Part shown: positions 41,781-50,657 of the stretch, piece after piece | Layout of the letters: every line of letters starts with the position of its first letter | How positions within the stretch are numbered: position 1 is the stretch's first letter | From: CALJDF01 sp038121105 | GTDB lineage: Bacteria; Pseudomonadota; Alphaproteobacteria; SHVP01 | Direction of reading: 5' to 3' | DNA length: 64,000 nucleotides | Assembly: GCA_038121105.1 (NCBI GenBank) | Contig: JAYONB010000002.1 | Span: 267,654-331,653 of the forward strand | Notes under the pieces: model-generated | What the model was told of the DNA's origin: nothing | Seen by the model: the letters and a program-made list of their open reading frames with translations, nothing else | The model's database searches: none | Program-made: the position numbers and the translations under genes

Positions 41781-43196
41781 TCAAAGCTCCGGCCAGCCGG
41801 TGGTGTCGAGCCCGGTCAGGCGCGCGATAGCCGCGTCGAGAGCATCTGAACTGACGCTATTGCGCGGGGCGACGGGTCGCGGTGCGCCGGGGATCTCGGA
41901 CGGCGCCAAGGTGGCGTCGATCCCGGCTTTTTGAACGGTTTTGGCGCCGCGCGCCAACGACGGGTCCATCAGCGAGCCCTGCAATCCCGACGCGGTGATC
42001 ACGTCGCGTTCCCACTGCACGCGGGTCGCCAGGGCAAACATGATGTCGCTGTCCGAAAACAAATCGATGTCATCGTCGACCGCAATGATTGCTTTGGTCC
42101 GCCGATAGGCCAACGCCGCCATCAAGGCGTCGCGCACTTCGCCGATACCCGGGTTTTCGAAAGAGACGTAAGCGTGAAAGCGCCGGCCAGATACCGGCAC
42201 GTGAACGCGTCGTACCGCGGGGGCGATCGGCTTCATCATGCCGTAGATCTTGCCCTCCATGACCATGTTGTCGGGCACCAACATGTCGGCATGGCCCGAC
42301 CCATAGTCGTGGTAAATCGCCTTTTCACGCCGCGTGATGCAGGTCACCTCGCAAACCGGCGCGGCCACCTGGGCGCCCATGTAACCGGTGTATTCGCCGA
42401 ACGGTCCGTCGGCCTCCCACACATCGGCAGGGGCCCAGCCCTCGATGACGATTTCGGCGTCGGCGGGCACCATGATCTTATCGCCATGAGTGATGCTCGG
42501 CACCAAACGCAGCGGCTCGCCGAGGAGGCCGCCGCACGCCGACCAATGGCTTTCCGGATAAGCGAGTTTGGCTTGGGTGCCGAGAAGCACTTTCGGGTGA
42601 TGACCGATCCAGAACGCGACGGGGCAGGCTTCGCCCTTGCTCCAGAACTTGCGTAGATTCCGTGTGTTGTGCGAGGCGGGATAGGGGTAGTACGACATCC
42701 GCCGCGGTGCTTTGACCCAACAGCGCTGAATCGCTGTGTTGTCGACGCCGGTGTCGGGATCATAAGTGGTCGCGTGGGCGGCGGTGAGATAGGGCCCCGG
42801 ATCGAGGGCATGCTGCGTCAGGACCGGAAGGTCCAAGAGTGAAGCCTCATCGCCTTGAAAAACGACCTGCTGTACCGGTGCGTCATCTCGTTTGACGCTG
42901 ATCGGAGGGATCGGATTGGCTGTGCGTTGCGCGTATGTCGCCGCGAAATCACGGTGGTCCTGGATGCCGAGCGCCCGGGCCGTCAGTTCACGACTGGCGG
43001 TAAGGTTGCACACCACGGGAATCGGATTCGTCGTGCCGTCGGCGCCCTGGGGTTGAGCAATCTCGATGACCGGGTATTGCTGGCGCGCATCGAGGGCTTG
43101 TTGAAGCGCGGTGATCTCCTGGACCAACGACACAGTGCCCTCCGGCCGCCATACATGCCGCGCCTCGTCATTGAGAAATGTTCGCAGGTCGCTCAT
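41781..43196 (-). CDS. UbiD-family prenyl-FMN-dependent decarboxylase
   Basis: 471 aa from ATG 43196. Family marks include NTAIQRCWVKAPRRMSYYPYPASHN, the active-site DGPFGEYTGYMG with its Glu, and IIAVDDDIDLFSDSD. UbiD enzymes reversibly decarboxylate aromatic or alpha,beta-unsaturated acids using prenylated FMN made by a UbiX, which is not in the window. It starts a likely six-gene operon on the minus strand and is divergent from the amidohydrolase gene. Paired with the zinc ribbon, it most resembles hydroxyarylate decarboxylases, but its exact substrate is not known. An upstream in-frame TTG gives three more residues. Confidence 0.93.
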   Translation of the reverse strand: MSDLRTFLNDEARHVWRPEGTVSLVQEITALQQALDARQQYPVIEIAQPQGADGTTNPIPVVCNLTASRELTARALGIQDHRDFAATYAQRTANPIPPISVKRDDAPVQQVVFQGDEASLLDLPVLTQHALDPGPYLTAAHATTYDPDTGVDNTAIQRCWVKAPRRMSYYPYPASHNTRNLRKFWSKGEACPVAFWIGHHPKVLLGTQAKLAYPESHWSACGGLLGEPLRLVPSITHGDKIMVPADAEIVIEGWAPADVWEADGPFGEYTGYMGAQVAAPVCEVTCITRREKAIYHDYGSGHADMLVPDNMVMEGKIYGMMKPIAPAVRRVHVPVSGRRFHAYVSFENPGIGEVRDALMAALAYRRTKAIIAVDDDIDLFSDSDIMFALATRVQWERDVITASGLQGSLMDPSLARGAKTVQKAGIDATLAPSEIPGAPRPVAPRNSVSSDALDAAIARLTGLDTTGWPEL

Positions 43197-43358
43197 ATGG
43201 TCCAAATCTCGGGGAAAAGTGCCCCCATTCTGTCATATCGACCGGTTGGGGCAAGAGGAGACGCGTTGCTTGGCGCGTGGCCAGTCGGTAGATTATCCGG
43301 ACAATAACGAACGGGTTCCGGGACGCAAAGCCGGACGCCATCTAGGGAAGGGGAAGGC

Positions 43359-44312
43359 ATGTCAGGCCATATCGATATCGTCTGCAATCTCTATACGCCG
43401 GTCGAAGTCCGCAACGATCAGACCGGGATCGACAACCATTTCAAGAAGCAAGTCCGGATGAGCCCCAAAATGCGCAAAGGCATCGGGGTCCCTGAGTACC
43501 TTCGCATGATGGACGAGGCCGGGATCGAACACGCGCTCCTGATTGCCACGCGTGCAGGCGATATGAACGTCAAAGGCTCGTTTCACATCTCTTACGAGCG
43601 CGTTCACCAAGTATGCCAGCGCTACCCCGATCGGTTTTCGGGCTTGGCCGGCGTCGATCCGACGCTGGGCATGCGGCAGCTTGCCGAGTTGGAGTATGCG
43701 GTAAAAGAACTCGGCTTTGTCGGCGCCCACTATTACCCGCACTGGTTCGATATGGCGCCCGACCATCCCTACGTCTTCCCGATCTATTCGAAATGTATCG
43801 AGCTTGATATTCCGATCATGATGCAGGTCGGCCACAACTTGGTGTACCAGCGGGATCGTCGGTTGCCGTCCGTGGCTAAACCAATCACCCTCGATCGAGT
43901 AGCGATCCTCTATCCGGAACTGAAGCTGCTAGGCATCCATCTCGGCGTGCCGTGGATCGACGAGATGATCTCCATGTGCTGGAAGCACGAGAACATCTAC
44001 ACCGCCGGCGATGCCTACGCGCCCAAGCACTGGCCCAAGCAAATGGTGCACTACGCCAACAGCTACGGCTCGCACAAATTCCTGTTCGGGACGGACTGGC
44101 CGGTTATCGACCCCATCCGTGCGGTTCGTGAGGTCGGCGACCTCAATTTCCGGCCCGAGTCCTATCAAAAGGTGATGCGCGAAAACGCCATTCGTATTTT
44201 CAAGCTCGACGAACGCTCGAAGATGAAGTCCCTGCGGCGATTGAGCGCAACCGTGCGAAAGCGGACGTCGAAAGCAAAGCCCGCGAAGCGTAAAGCTGCG
44301 AAGACGCGCTGA
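43359..44312 (+). CDS. Amidohydrolase-2 family protein without the HxH motif, with basic tail
   Basis: 317 aa from ATG 43359, behind GGGAAGGGGAAGG. The barrel is of the ACMSD/amidohydrolase-2 type: FSGLAGVDPTLGM, QVGHNLVY, LLGIHLGVPWIDEM and LFGTDWPVIDP. The usual metal-binding D-x-H-x-H of strand 1 reads DIVCNL, so two ligands are lost, while the later His and the Asp of GTDWP remain. Members include decarboxylases and hydrolases. The C-terminus is an 18-residue Lys/Arg/Ala tail. First gene of the plus-strand catabolic run, divergent from UbiD. Activity is uncertain because of the missing HxH. Confidence 0.85.
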   Translation: MSGHIDIVCNLYTPVEVRNDQTGIDNHFKKQVRMSPKMRKGIGVPEYLRMMDEAGIEHALLIATRAGDMNVKGSFHISYERVHQVCQRYPDRFSGLAGVDPTLGMRQLAELEYAVKELGFVGAHYYPHWFDMAPDHPYVFPIYSKCIELDIPIMMQVGHNLVYQRDRRLPSVAKPITLDRVAILYPELKLLGIHLGVPWIDEMISMCWKHENIYTAGDAYAPKHWPKQMVHYANSYGSHKFLFGTDWPVIDPIRAVREVGDLNFRPESYQKVMRENAIRIFKLDERSKMKSLRRLSATVRKRTSKAKPAKRKAAKTR

Positions 44313-44335
44313 TCGAAACCTTTAGGGAGAAGACG

Positions 44336-44965
44336 ATGACGATCGAACTCCAAAAAGAAAACTGCGCCCTCATCGTTGTGGATATGCAAAACGGCTTCTT
44401 GGACGCGAAGGGGTCGATGGCTCAATCGGGGTTCGATTGGGAGAAACTCGCTGCCGCATCGCCCGGCGTCCAACGCCTTGTCGCCGGCGCGCGCAAGGCT
44501 GACGTGCCGGTGTTCTGGACCCAATATGTCTACGAGCCGGATTTTCGGGACGGTGGCGTGCAAATCGAAGAAATCATGCCCGGCCTGAAAGAAGTGAACC
44601 TTTGTGTCGCAGGCACGTGGGACGCCGAACTTCATCCGGACATGAAGCCCGAAGATACCGACATCATTATCGAAAAGAACCGACCGAGCTCGTTCTATTC
44701 GACCAGGTTGGAGTCTTATCTTCGGTCGCAGGGCATCGAAAATGTCGTGGTTTGTGGGGTCACGACCAATATTTGCGTCGAAACGACCGTCCGGGACGCG
44801 TCGCAACGCGACTTCCGTACTTTCGTCGTCCGTGATGCCGTGGGCGAGGTTGACGATTTTCGTGGTCAGACTGCGCTGAAAGCCATGGAGTACCTGTTTG
44901 CCCGAGTGATGAACGTCAACGACGTGCTCGACGAATGGGGTGTCGAGCTGAGCAACGCGGCTTAG
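44336..44965 (+). CDS. Isochorismatase-like cysteine hydrolase, copy 1
   Basis: 209 aa with the full catalytic triad D16 (VVDMQNGF), K114 (IEKNRPSSF) and C147 (GVTTNICVETT). The family hydrolyses N-carbamoyl compounds, nicotinamide, maleamate, ureas and related amides. ATG 44336 follows GGGAGAAG. It is 23 bases after the amidohydrolase and 12 before a paralogue of equal length. Cytosolic. The substrate is probably an amide or carbamoyl group from the compound degraded by this cluster, which is inference. Confidence 0.93.
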   Translation: MTIELQKENCALIVVDMQNGFLDAKGSMAQSGFDWEKLAAASPGVQRLVAGARKADVPVFWTQYVYEPDFRDGGVQIEEIMPGLKEVNLCVAGTWDAELHPDMKPEDTDIIIEKNRPSSFYSTRLESYLRSQGIENVVVCGVTTNICVETTVRDASQRDFRTFVVRDAVGEVDDFRGQTALKAMEYLFARVMNVNDVLDEWGVELSNAA

Positions 44966-44977
44966 AGGGGACATAAA

Positions 44978-45607
44978 ATGACAATGGAATTGGGACGCGA
45001 CAAAACCGCCCTCGTCGTCGTGGACATGCAGAACAGCTATTGCCGTGCGGACGGTCGAATGGAAAAGCTTGGCTTTCCTTGGGAGCGGCTGGCGGCAGCT
45101 GAACCGGGGTGCAAGACCATGGTTGCGGCGGCGCGGCAAGCTGGCGTGCCTGTCATCTATACCCAGTTCGTATATCAGCCAGATTTCAAGGATGGCGGCT
45201 TCATCGTTAATGAGATCATGCCTTCGCTGAAGGACGTTGGGTTGTGTGCCCTGGGCACTTGGGATGCTGAGATTATCGATAGCCTCACGCCTGAACCCGG
45301 CGACACGGTGATTCAAAAGAACCGACCAAGCGCGTTCTATTCAACGCAGCTTGAGTCCGTTTTGGCGGCCATGAAGGTTAAGAGCCTCGTGTTTTGCGGC
45401 GTGACCACGAATATGTGCGTCGAGACCACGGTCCGCGATGCGTGCCAGCGAGACTATCGTTGCTTCGTCGTGAGTGATGCGGTGGGTGAGGTCGATGACG
45501 ACCGGTCCGAGGTCGCGCTGATGACCATGGGTTTCTTTTTTGCTCGTGTGCTGACCACTGACGAGGTTCTGGACTCCTGGAAGGTCGAACTCAGCAATGT
45601 CGCGTGA
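44978..45607 (+). CDS. Isochorismatase-like cysteine hydrolase, copy 2
   Basis: 209 aa, same length as the upstream gene and aligned throughout, with D16, K114 and C147 all conserved (VVDMQNSY, IQKNRPSAF, GVTTNMCVETT). Eleven bases overlap with the acyl-CoA ligase gene downstream, so the two are translationally linked. It is either a duplicate with altered specificity or part of a heteromer with copy 1. Ordinary intact hydrolase; substrate unknown. Confidence 0.93.
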   Translation: MTMELGRDKTALVVVDMQNSYCRADGRMEKLGFPWERLAAAEPGCKTMVAAARQAGVPVIYTQFVYQPDFKDGGFIVNEIMPSLKDVGLCALGTWDAEIIDSLTPEPGDTVIQKNRPSAFYSTQLESVLAAMKVKSLVFCGVTTNMCVETTVRDACQRDYRCFVVSDAVGEVDDDRSEVALMTMGFFFARVLTTDEVLDSWKVELSNVA

Positions 45608-47150
45608 GGGCCAGATATCGGGACGTCCCGACAACTACCGGCCTATTCTGCTCTCGACCGGTGTTCGGTCCTCAGCACGGCGAACGCCGAACAAGGTGGC
45701 CTTAGCGCAGGGCCCGCGTGAATTTACCTACACCAAGGTCGTAGAGCGGTTTAACCGTGTCGCCACGGCGGCAATCCACGACCTTGGGCTGAAAAAGGGC
45801 GATCACGCCGCGCTTTTCGCGCCCAATTGCATCGAGTTCTTGGAGATTGTCGCGGGGCTGGCCGATGCCGGTGTCGCTGCGGCGATGGTGCCGCCCTCTG
45901 TCACGCCGCCCGAAGTCGAACACATCTGCAATGACTCAGGCGCGAAGGTCTTGTTCGTCCACGAAAGCGTGGAGGATGTCGCCCGCGCAGCCAAGCTTGA
46001 GACCGTCCAGCGGATCATCGTTATTGGCAAGGACTACGACGACTGGATCGCTGCCGCGAAACCTGACTTTCCAGCGGTGCCGCTGGAGGAATGGGATGTC
46101 TTTTGCATTCCCTACACCTCGGGGACCACGGGCAAGCCCAAGGGGTGCCTGTTGTCTCACCGGTCGCGCACGCTGGCGTTCTACACGATGGGCATTGAAT
46201 TCGGGTGTTATGGGCCGGACGACCGGGCTCTGGCTCTGGCGCCGTTGTTCCACGGTGCAGGGTTTGCCTTCGCGATGGCGCCGATCTTCTTTGGCGGGTT
46301 TTGCGAGATATTGCCCAAGTACGATCCCGAAATCGTGCTGCGCAAGATTTCCGAGATGAACCTCACGAACACCTTTTTCGTGCCGACGCATTTCCATCGG
46401 ATGTTCGCGCTGGAAAAGAAGACCCTCGACAAGCATCGCCCGGCCACGTTGCGTGCGATCATTTCGAATGCCGCACCGCTCTTGCAAGACACCAAAGAAA
46501 AGATCGTCGACTATTTTGGCGAAGGCTTGTTGCACGAAACCTATGGGTCGACCGAAGGTGGTTTCGTGACGAGCCTGAGGCCGCCCGATCAGCTTCGCAA
46601 GAAACAGTGCGTGGGACTGCCCTACGCAACCGTCGAAGTTTCATTGCGCGACGAGAATGGTGCTGAAGTCGCCCAGGGTGACGTCGGGGAGTTGTTCTGT
46701 CGCTCCCCCCTGTTGTTTAACGGCTACTGGGAAAACCCTGAGGCAACGGCTGAAGCCCTCACTGAGGATGGCTGGTGCACAGTGGGCGACATGGGCCGAC
46801 ACGATGATGAGGGTTATCTCTATCTTGTGGATCGCAAGAAGGACCTGATCATTTCCGGAGGGGTCAACGTGTTCCCCCGGGAGATCGAAGAAGTTCTGAT
46901 AGCCCATCCCGCGGTTGCAGAGGCAAGCGTGATCGGGGTGCCGGACGAGCAATGGGGCGAGGCCGTCAAAGCGATCGTCGTGACAAGCGGCGAAGTGACC
47001 GACGCGGATCTCGATGCCTATTGCCGCAAAAATCTAGCGAAGTACAAAATTCCCAAGAGCTACGCCTACCTCGATGTCTTGCCCCGAAATGCCGGCGGGA
47101 AGATTCTCAAGACCGAGTTGCGAGATCGTGCGCAGAAAGGCGTGTTATAG
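45597..47150 (+). CDS. Acyl-CoA ligase (AMP-binding enzyme)
   Basis: 517 aa from ATG 45597. The adenylate-forming motifs are present: YTSGTTGKPKG (phosphate-binding), ETYGSTEGG, YWENPEATAEAL, VDRKKDLIISGGVNVFPREIEE and the C-terminal catalytic Lys in NAGGKILKTEL. It forms an acyl-AMP and then a CoA thioester; the type resembles aryl- or medium-chain ligases. Its start overlaps the hydrolase upstream by 11 bases. In this cluster it would activate the acid released by hydrolysis or decarboxylation. Specificity is not predictable. Confidence 0.94.
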   Translation: MSREGQISGRPDNYRPILLSTGVRSSARRTPNKVALAQGPREFTYTKVVERFNRVATAAIHDLGLKKGDHAALFAPNCIEFLEIVAGLADAGVAAAMVPPSVTPPEVEHICNDSGAKVLFVHESVEDVARAAKLETVQRIIVIGKDYDDWIAAAKPDFPAVPLEEWDVFCIPYTSGTTGKPKGCLLSHRSRTLAFYTMGIEFGCYGPDDRALALAPLFHGAGFAFAMAPIFFGGFCEILPKYDPEIVLRKISEMNLTNTFFVPTHFHRMFALEKKTLDKHRPATLRAIISNAAPLLQDTKEKIVDYFGEGLLHETYGSTEGGFVTSLRPPDQLRKKQCVGLPYATVEVSLRDENGAEVAQGDVGELFCRSPLLFNGYWENPEATAEALTEDGWCTVGDMGRHDDEGYLYLVDRKKDLIISGGVNVFPREIEEVLIAHPAVAEASVIGVPDEQWGEAVKAIVVTSGEVTDADLDAYCRKNLAKYKIPKSYAYLDVLPRNAGGKILKTELRDRAQKGVL

Positions 47151-47240
47151 CTTCCATCCGGGCGTCGCGGTTCGCTTGCGTCGGCGGCGTTCCTGCGTCG
47201 AACATGGGGTAGCGCGCCATCTGCCAGAAAGAGGTTTTTC

Positions 47241-48839
47241 ATGAGCAACGCCGCTGACGTTGACCGCTCAGAAGCGGCCCTTGAGGCCCGGTTGCGCCAA
47301 ATCCTTGGCAACGATCATGTGCTGACCGATCCTGCAGATCGTCAGTTCTTTTCCAGCGACGTTTTCCGTGAAGCGGACCCTGCTGCGTTTGTCATCCAAC
47401 CCGGCACGCCGGAAGAACTCGCGGAAGCCGCCAAGGCGGCGACCAGCGAAGGGTACGCTGTCATCCCGCGCGGTGGCGGATTGTCCTATACCGACGGCTA
47501 CCTGCCGGTGACGCCGAAGTCGGTTGTTGCCGATTTGCAGCGGTTGAACCGTATCGTCGAGATCAATGCCGAAGACATGTACGCCGTTGTCGAGAGTGGC
47601 TGTACCTGGATGCAGGTATTCGACGCACTAAAGGAAAAGGGGCTGCGCGCGCCGTATTTCGGTGCGCTTTCCGGCATGTATTCGACCGTTGGCGGCGCTA
47701 TGTCGCAGAACAGCATTTTCTTCGGTTCAGGCATTCATGGCACGGCCGCTGACAGTTGTCTCGGTCTTGAGGTCGTTTTGGCCGACGGACGTATTCTTAA
47801 GACGGGGTCGTGGGCGACTCCTTTCAATCCGTCGCCTTTCTTTCGCAGCTATGGACCCGACCTAACGGGTCTTTTTCTGTCCGATACAGGCGCGCTGGGG
47901 TTCAAAACGAAGGTGGTTTTGCGTCTCATCCCGTTCCCTACGGAGACGCGGTATCTATCGTTTGCCTTCGACGATTACGACGGTGTCACGGCAGCAATGT
48001 CTGAAGTTTCGCGTCGTGGTCTCGCGGCAGAGTGCTTTGCGTTCGATCCGTATCTGCAGGGCCAGCGTCTGAAGCGCGAAGGCTTGCTGACCGATGTCAA
48101 ACGATTGGCCAATGTGGCGCGATCGGGCAAGTCGTTTCTCGAAGGTGTCAAAGGAGCTGCAAAGGTTGCCGCGGGAGGGCGGCGCATGTTCGAGGGCGTC
48201 GAGTACTCCGTTCACCTCGTGATTGACGGCTATGACAAGCGAAGCGTCGAGGCCGTCGTCGCCGAGGCGCAGGGCATCTGTGTAGGCGCCAAGGGGCGGG
48301 AGATCCAGGCAAGCTTGCCGCAGATCATGCGATCGACGCCCTTCGTGCCGCCCAACAGCATGCTGGGTCCCGAAGGACAACGTTGGGTGCCAATCCACGC
48401 GCTTTTGCCGCACTCTCGGGCGGCCAACTTAATCCAATCGGTGCACGATTATTTCGAGCAACAAGCGGAATTGATCGAACGCCACGGCATCGAATGGGGT
48501 TATCTGATGTGCGCTGTTGCGCAGCAAACATTCCTGATGGAACCGGTGTTCTTTTGGGAAGACTCTCGTCATCTTTACCACGAGCGCTATCTCGAGGACG
48601 ATTACGTCTCCAAGCTCAAGGTCTATCCCAAAGACGAAGCAGCGCGCCAGGCCGTTACGCAACTCCGAGGGGGCCTCGCCGATCTGTTCAAGGAACTTGG
48701 CGCGGTACATTTCCAGATCGGAAAAGCCTATCGGTATAAAGAGGGTCGAAACCCAGATACGTACGCGCTCCTCGAAGCTATCAAGGACTATGTCGATCCG
48801 GCCCGATTGATGAACCCCGGTTCATTGGGGCTCGACTAA
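47241..48839 (+). CDS. FAD-linked oxidase (FAD_binding_4/GlcD-like)
   Basis: 532 aa from ATG 47241, with AGAGG upstream. N-terminal PCMH-type FAD domain: FVIQPGTPEELAEAA, VIPRGGGLSYTDGY, VVESGCTW, GALSGMYSTVGG and GFKTKVVLRLIPFPTETR. The C-terminal cap ends with the usual MNPGSLG. These flavoproteins oxidise hydroxyacids, alcohols or phenols. The lone cytosolic form lacks iron-sulfur partners. Ninety bases after the ligase and in the same direction, so probably the same operon. Substrate unknown. Confidence 0.9.
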   Translation: MSNAADVDRSEAALEARLRQILGNDHVLTDPADRQFFSSDVFREADPAAFVIQPGTPEELAEAAKAATSEGYAVIPRGGGLSYTDGYLPVTPKSVVADLQRLNRIVEINAEDMYAVVESGCTWMQVFDALKEKGLRAPYFGALSGMYSTVGGAMSQNSIFFGSGIHGTAADSCLGLEVVLADGRILKTGSWATPFNPSPFFRSYGPDLTGLFLSDTGALGFKTKVVLRLIPFPTETRYLSFAFDDYDGVTAAMSEVSRRGLAAECFAFDPYLQGQRLKREGLLTDVKRLANVARSGKSFLEGVKGAAKVAAGGRRMFEGVEYSVHLVIDGYDKRSVEAVVAEAQGICVGAKGREIQASLPQIMRSTPFVPPNSMLGPEGQRWVPIHALLPHSRAANLIQSVHDYFEQQAELIERHGIEWGYLMCAVAQQTFLMEPVFFWEDSRHLYHERYLEDDYVSKLKVYPKDEAARQAVTQLRGGLADLFKELGAVHFQIGKAYRYKEGRNPDTYALLEAIKDYVDPARLMNPGSLGLD

Positions 48840-48893
48840 GCGACCAATAGCGGTCGCGGTGCGGTTCGCGACAGAACAGAAAGCGCCCGTGGG

Positions 48894-50162
48894 ATGACGC
48901 CGGCTCCGTCGAATTTGCGCCGCGCGCTGCCGATCATCGCGGGCCTCTGTGCGATCTATGTGTTGGCGCACTTCTATCGCGTTTCTACGGGCGTGATCGC
49001 GCCGGATATCATGGCCGAGACCGGTCTTGGACCGGAAGCGATGGGCGGTCTCTCCAGCGCCTTTTTTTTCTCGTTTGCGTTATTCCAGATCCCGGTGGGC
49101 ATCTTGCTGGACCGTTTCGGACCACGTCGGGTCGTGCCGACGTTACTGGTCTTGGCTGTTGCTGGTGCGTTGATTTTTGCCCTGTCGAGTACAGCCACCG
49201 GGCTGACGGTCGGGCGAGCGTTGATGGGAATGGGCACGGCCAGCATCCTGATGGGTTCGCTTGTCGTTGCCACACGGTGGTTTCCCCCGGATCGCTTTGC
49301 CGCGGTCGCATCGTTTTTCGTGGCGATGGGGACGTTAGGGGCACTGTTGGCGACAACGCCGCTTGCCGCGGTCTCGGAAGTCGTGGGCTGGCGTAGCTCA
49401 TTTTTTCTCATGGCCGGCGTCACCTCGATTTTTGGGGTGATCGCCTTTGCCGTCGTTCGCGATGCGCCCCCGGGCCATGCGTATTACGCGCGTCGACCGG
49501 AAGGATTCGCGGAGGTTGTGCGTGGTCTCGGTGAGGTTCTACGTAACCCGCAGCTGAAATACATCGTTGCGGTCAATTCCGTGGGCTATGCAGCCGTTCT
49601 CGCGATCACAGCCCTTTGGGGCGGTCCCTATCTTGCCGAGGTTCATGGCCTGGGCCCGGTCGGGCGCGGCAACGTATTGTTGTTGATGACGTTGGGACAA
49701 GTCCTGGGGCATCTGATCTATGGTCGTCTCGACCGCATTCTGGATACGCGCAAGAGATTGGTTGTATTTGGTGTGGTGGTGTCGATCACGCTCCTCTTGG
49801 CATTGGCTCTACTACCAGGGCTTCCCTTGTGGGTCGTCGCGAGCATCTTCGTTCTGTTCGGCTTCGTCAGTGGCTACACCGTCATTATTACGACCCACGG
49901 TCGGGCCATTTTTCCTGAACACCTCGTCGGTCGTGGGATGACGACCAACAACACTTCGGTGTTCCTTGGCGCCGCCATCGTCCAGGGTGCGACAGGTGCG
50001 CTCATCGGGAGCTTTATGACGGATTCCGGTGAGGCCCCCGAGGTCGCCTATCGGGCGATGTTTGGCTTCCTTGCGGCACTGCAAATTGTCGCGCTCATGA
50101 TCTACAGCCGGTCGCGCGACGTTCGCCCGAGCGACGATATCGCCCGAAAAGCCGCAAATTAG
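48894..50162 (+). CDS. MFS transporter
   Basis: 422 aa with 12 membrane helices; the A-motif between helices 2 and 3 reads GILLDRFGPRR and a shorter related loop after helix 8 (GRLDRILDTRKR). It is of the small-molecule/organic-anion group. No substrate can be read from the sequence. It closes the plus-strand run that begins at 43359 and could import the substrate of the cluster or export an intermediate. ATG 48894 has no strong ribosome site. Confidence 0.92.
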   Translation: MTPAPSNLRRALPIIAGLCAIYVLAHFYRVSTGVIAPDIMAETGLGPEAMGGLSSAFFFSFALFQIPVGILLDRFGPRRVVPTLLVLAVAGALIFALSSTATGLTVGRALMGMGTASILMGSLVVATRWFPPDRFAAVASFFVAMGTLGALLATTPLAAVSEVVGWRSSFFLMAGVTSIFGVIAFAVVRDAPPGHAYYARRPEGFAEVVRGLGEVLRNPQLKYIVAVNSVGYAAVLAITALWGGPYLAEVHGLGPVGRGNVLLLMTLGQVLGHLIYGRLDRILDTRKRLVVFGVVVSITLLLALALLPGLPLWVVASIFVLFGFVSGYTVIITTHGRAIFPEHLVGRGMTTNNTSVFLGAAIVQGATGALIGSFMTDSGEAPEVAYRAMFGFLAALQIVALMIYSRSRDVRPSDDIARKAAN

Positions 50163-50271
50163 CTCTTTTCTGGCGTTTACCATTCCTTAACAGGCCACGC
50201 CTTATCCTTTCTCTCGCTAGAACGGGTTTGCGGAATTCATCCGCGGTTGCTCGTAAAAGAGGTTGGATTAG

Positions 50272-50517
50272 ATGGAAAGCGTGCCTGCCCTGGAGTTGGC
50301 TACTGCGATGCTCAAGCAAGCATCGCAGCCTGGCGGACTCGATAGCCCACTCAAGGCAGCTGCTGAAGTTCGGCAAACGGCCGACCTTCTGACGTCCCAG
50401 AACCGTCATCAGACCGGAGGAACCGCCGAGCAAAATGCTGGACGGACTTTCGATCGGCCTAGCGATGAACGATCTGCGCCGCCTGGTCTCGGCCAATTCG
50501 TCGATCTGACCGTGTAA
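50272..50517 (+). CDS. Small protein of unknown function
   Basis: 81 aa. An AAAGAGG site lies nine bases ahead of ATG 50272, and a perfect 10-base stem terminator follows 28 bases after the stop, so this looks like a real single gene. The first half could form a helix (PALELATAMLKQASQ and PLKAAAEVRQTADLL), the second is Ser/Arg/Gly rich and disordered. No signal peptide and no family recognised. Being between the MFS and HD-GYP genes gives no clue. Confidence 0.65.
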   Translation: MESVPALELATAMLKQASQPGGLDSPLKAAAEVRQTADLLTSQNRHQTGGTAEQNAGRTFDRPSDERSAPPGLGQFVDLTV

Positions 50518-50545
50518 ACCTCTCTCAGTACTCATCCTCTCCTCA

Positions 50546-50576
50546 GGCGCCGCTCATCTTGAGCGGCGCCTTTTTT
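50546..50576 (+). terminator. Strong rho-independent terminator
   Basis: GGCGCCGCTC (50546-50555) pairs perfectly with GAGCGGCGCC (50561-50570) across ATCTT, followed by six T on the plus strand. It ends the small gene at 50272. Confidence 0.93.
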
Positions 50577-50657
50577 CTAAACGCGGCGCGCGATACCAGG
50601 TAAACTCTCCCTCGGCCAGCGGAGAGTGCGGGAAATCCGATAGGGGGATTTTGCCTG

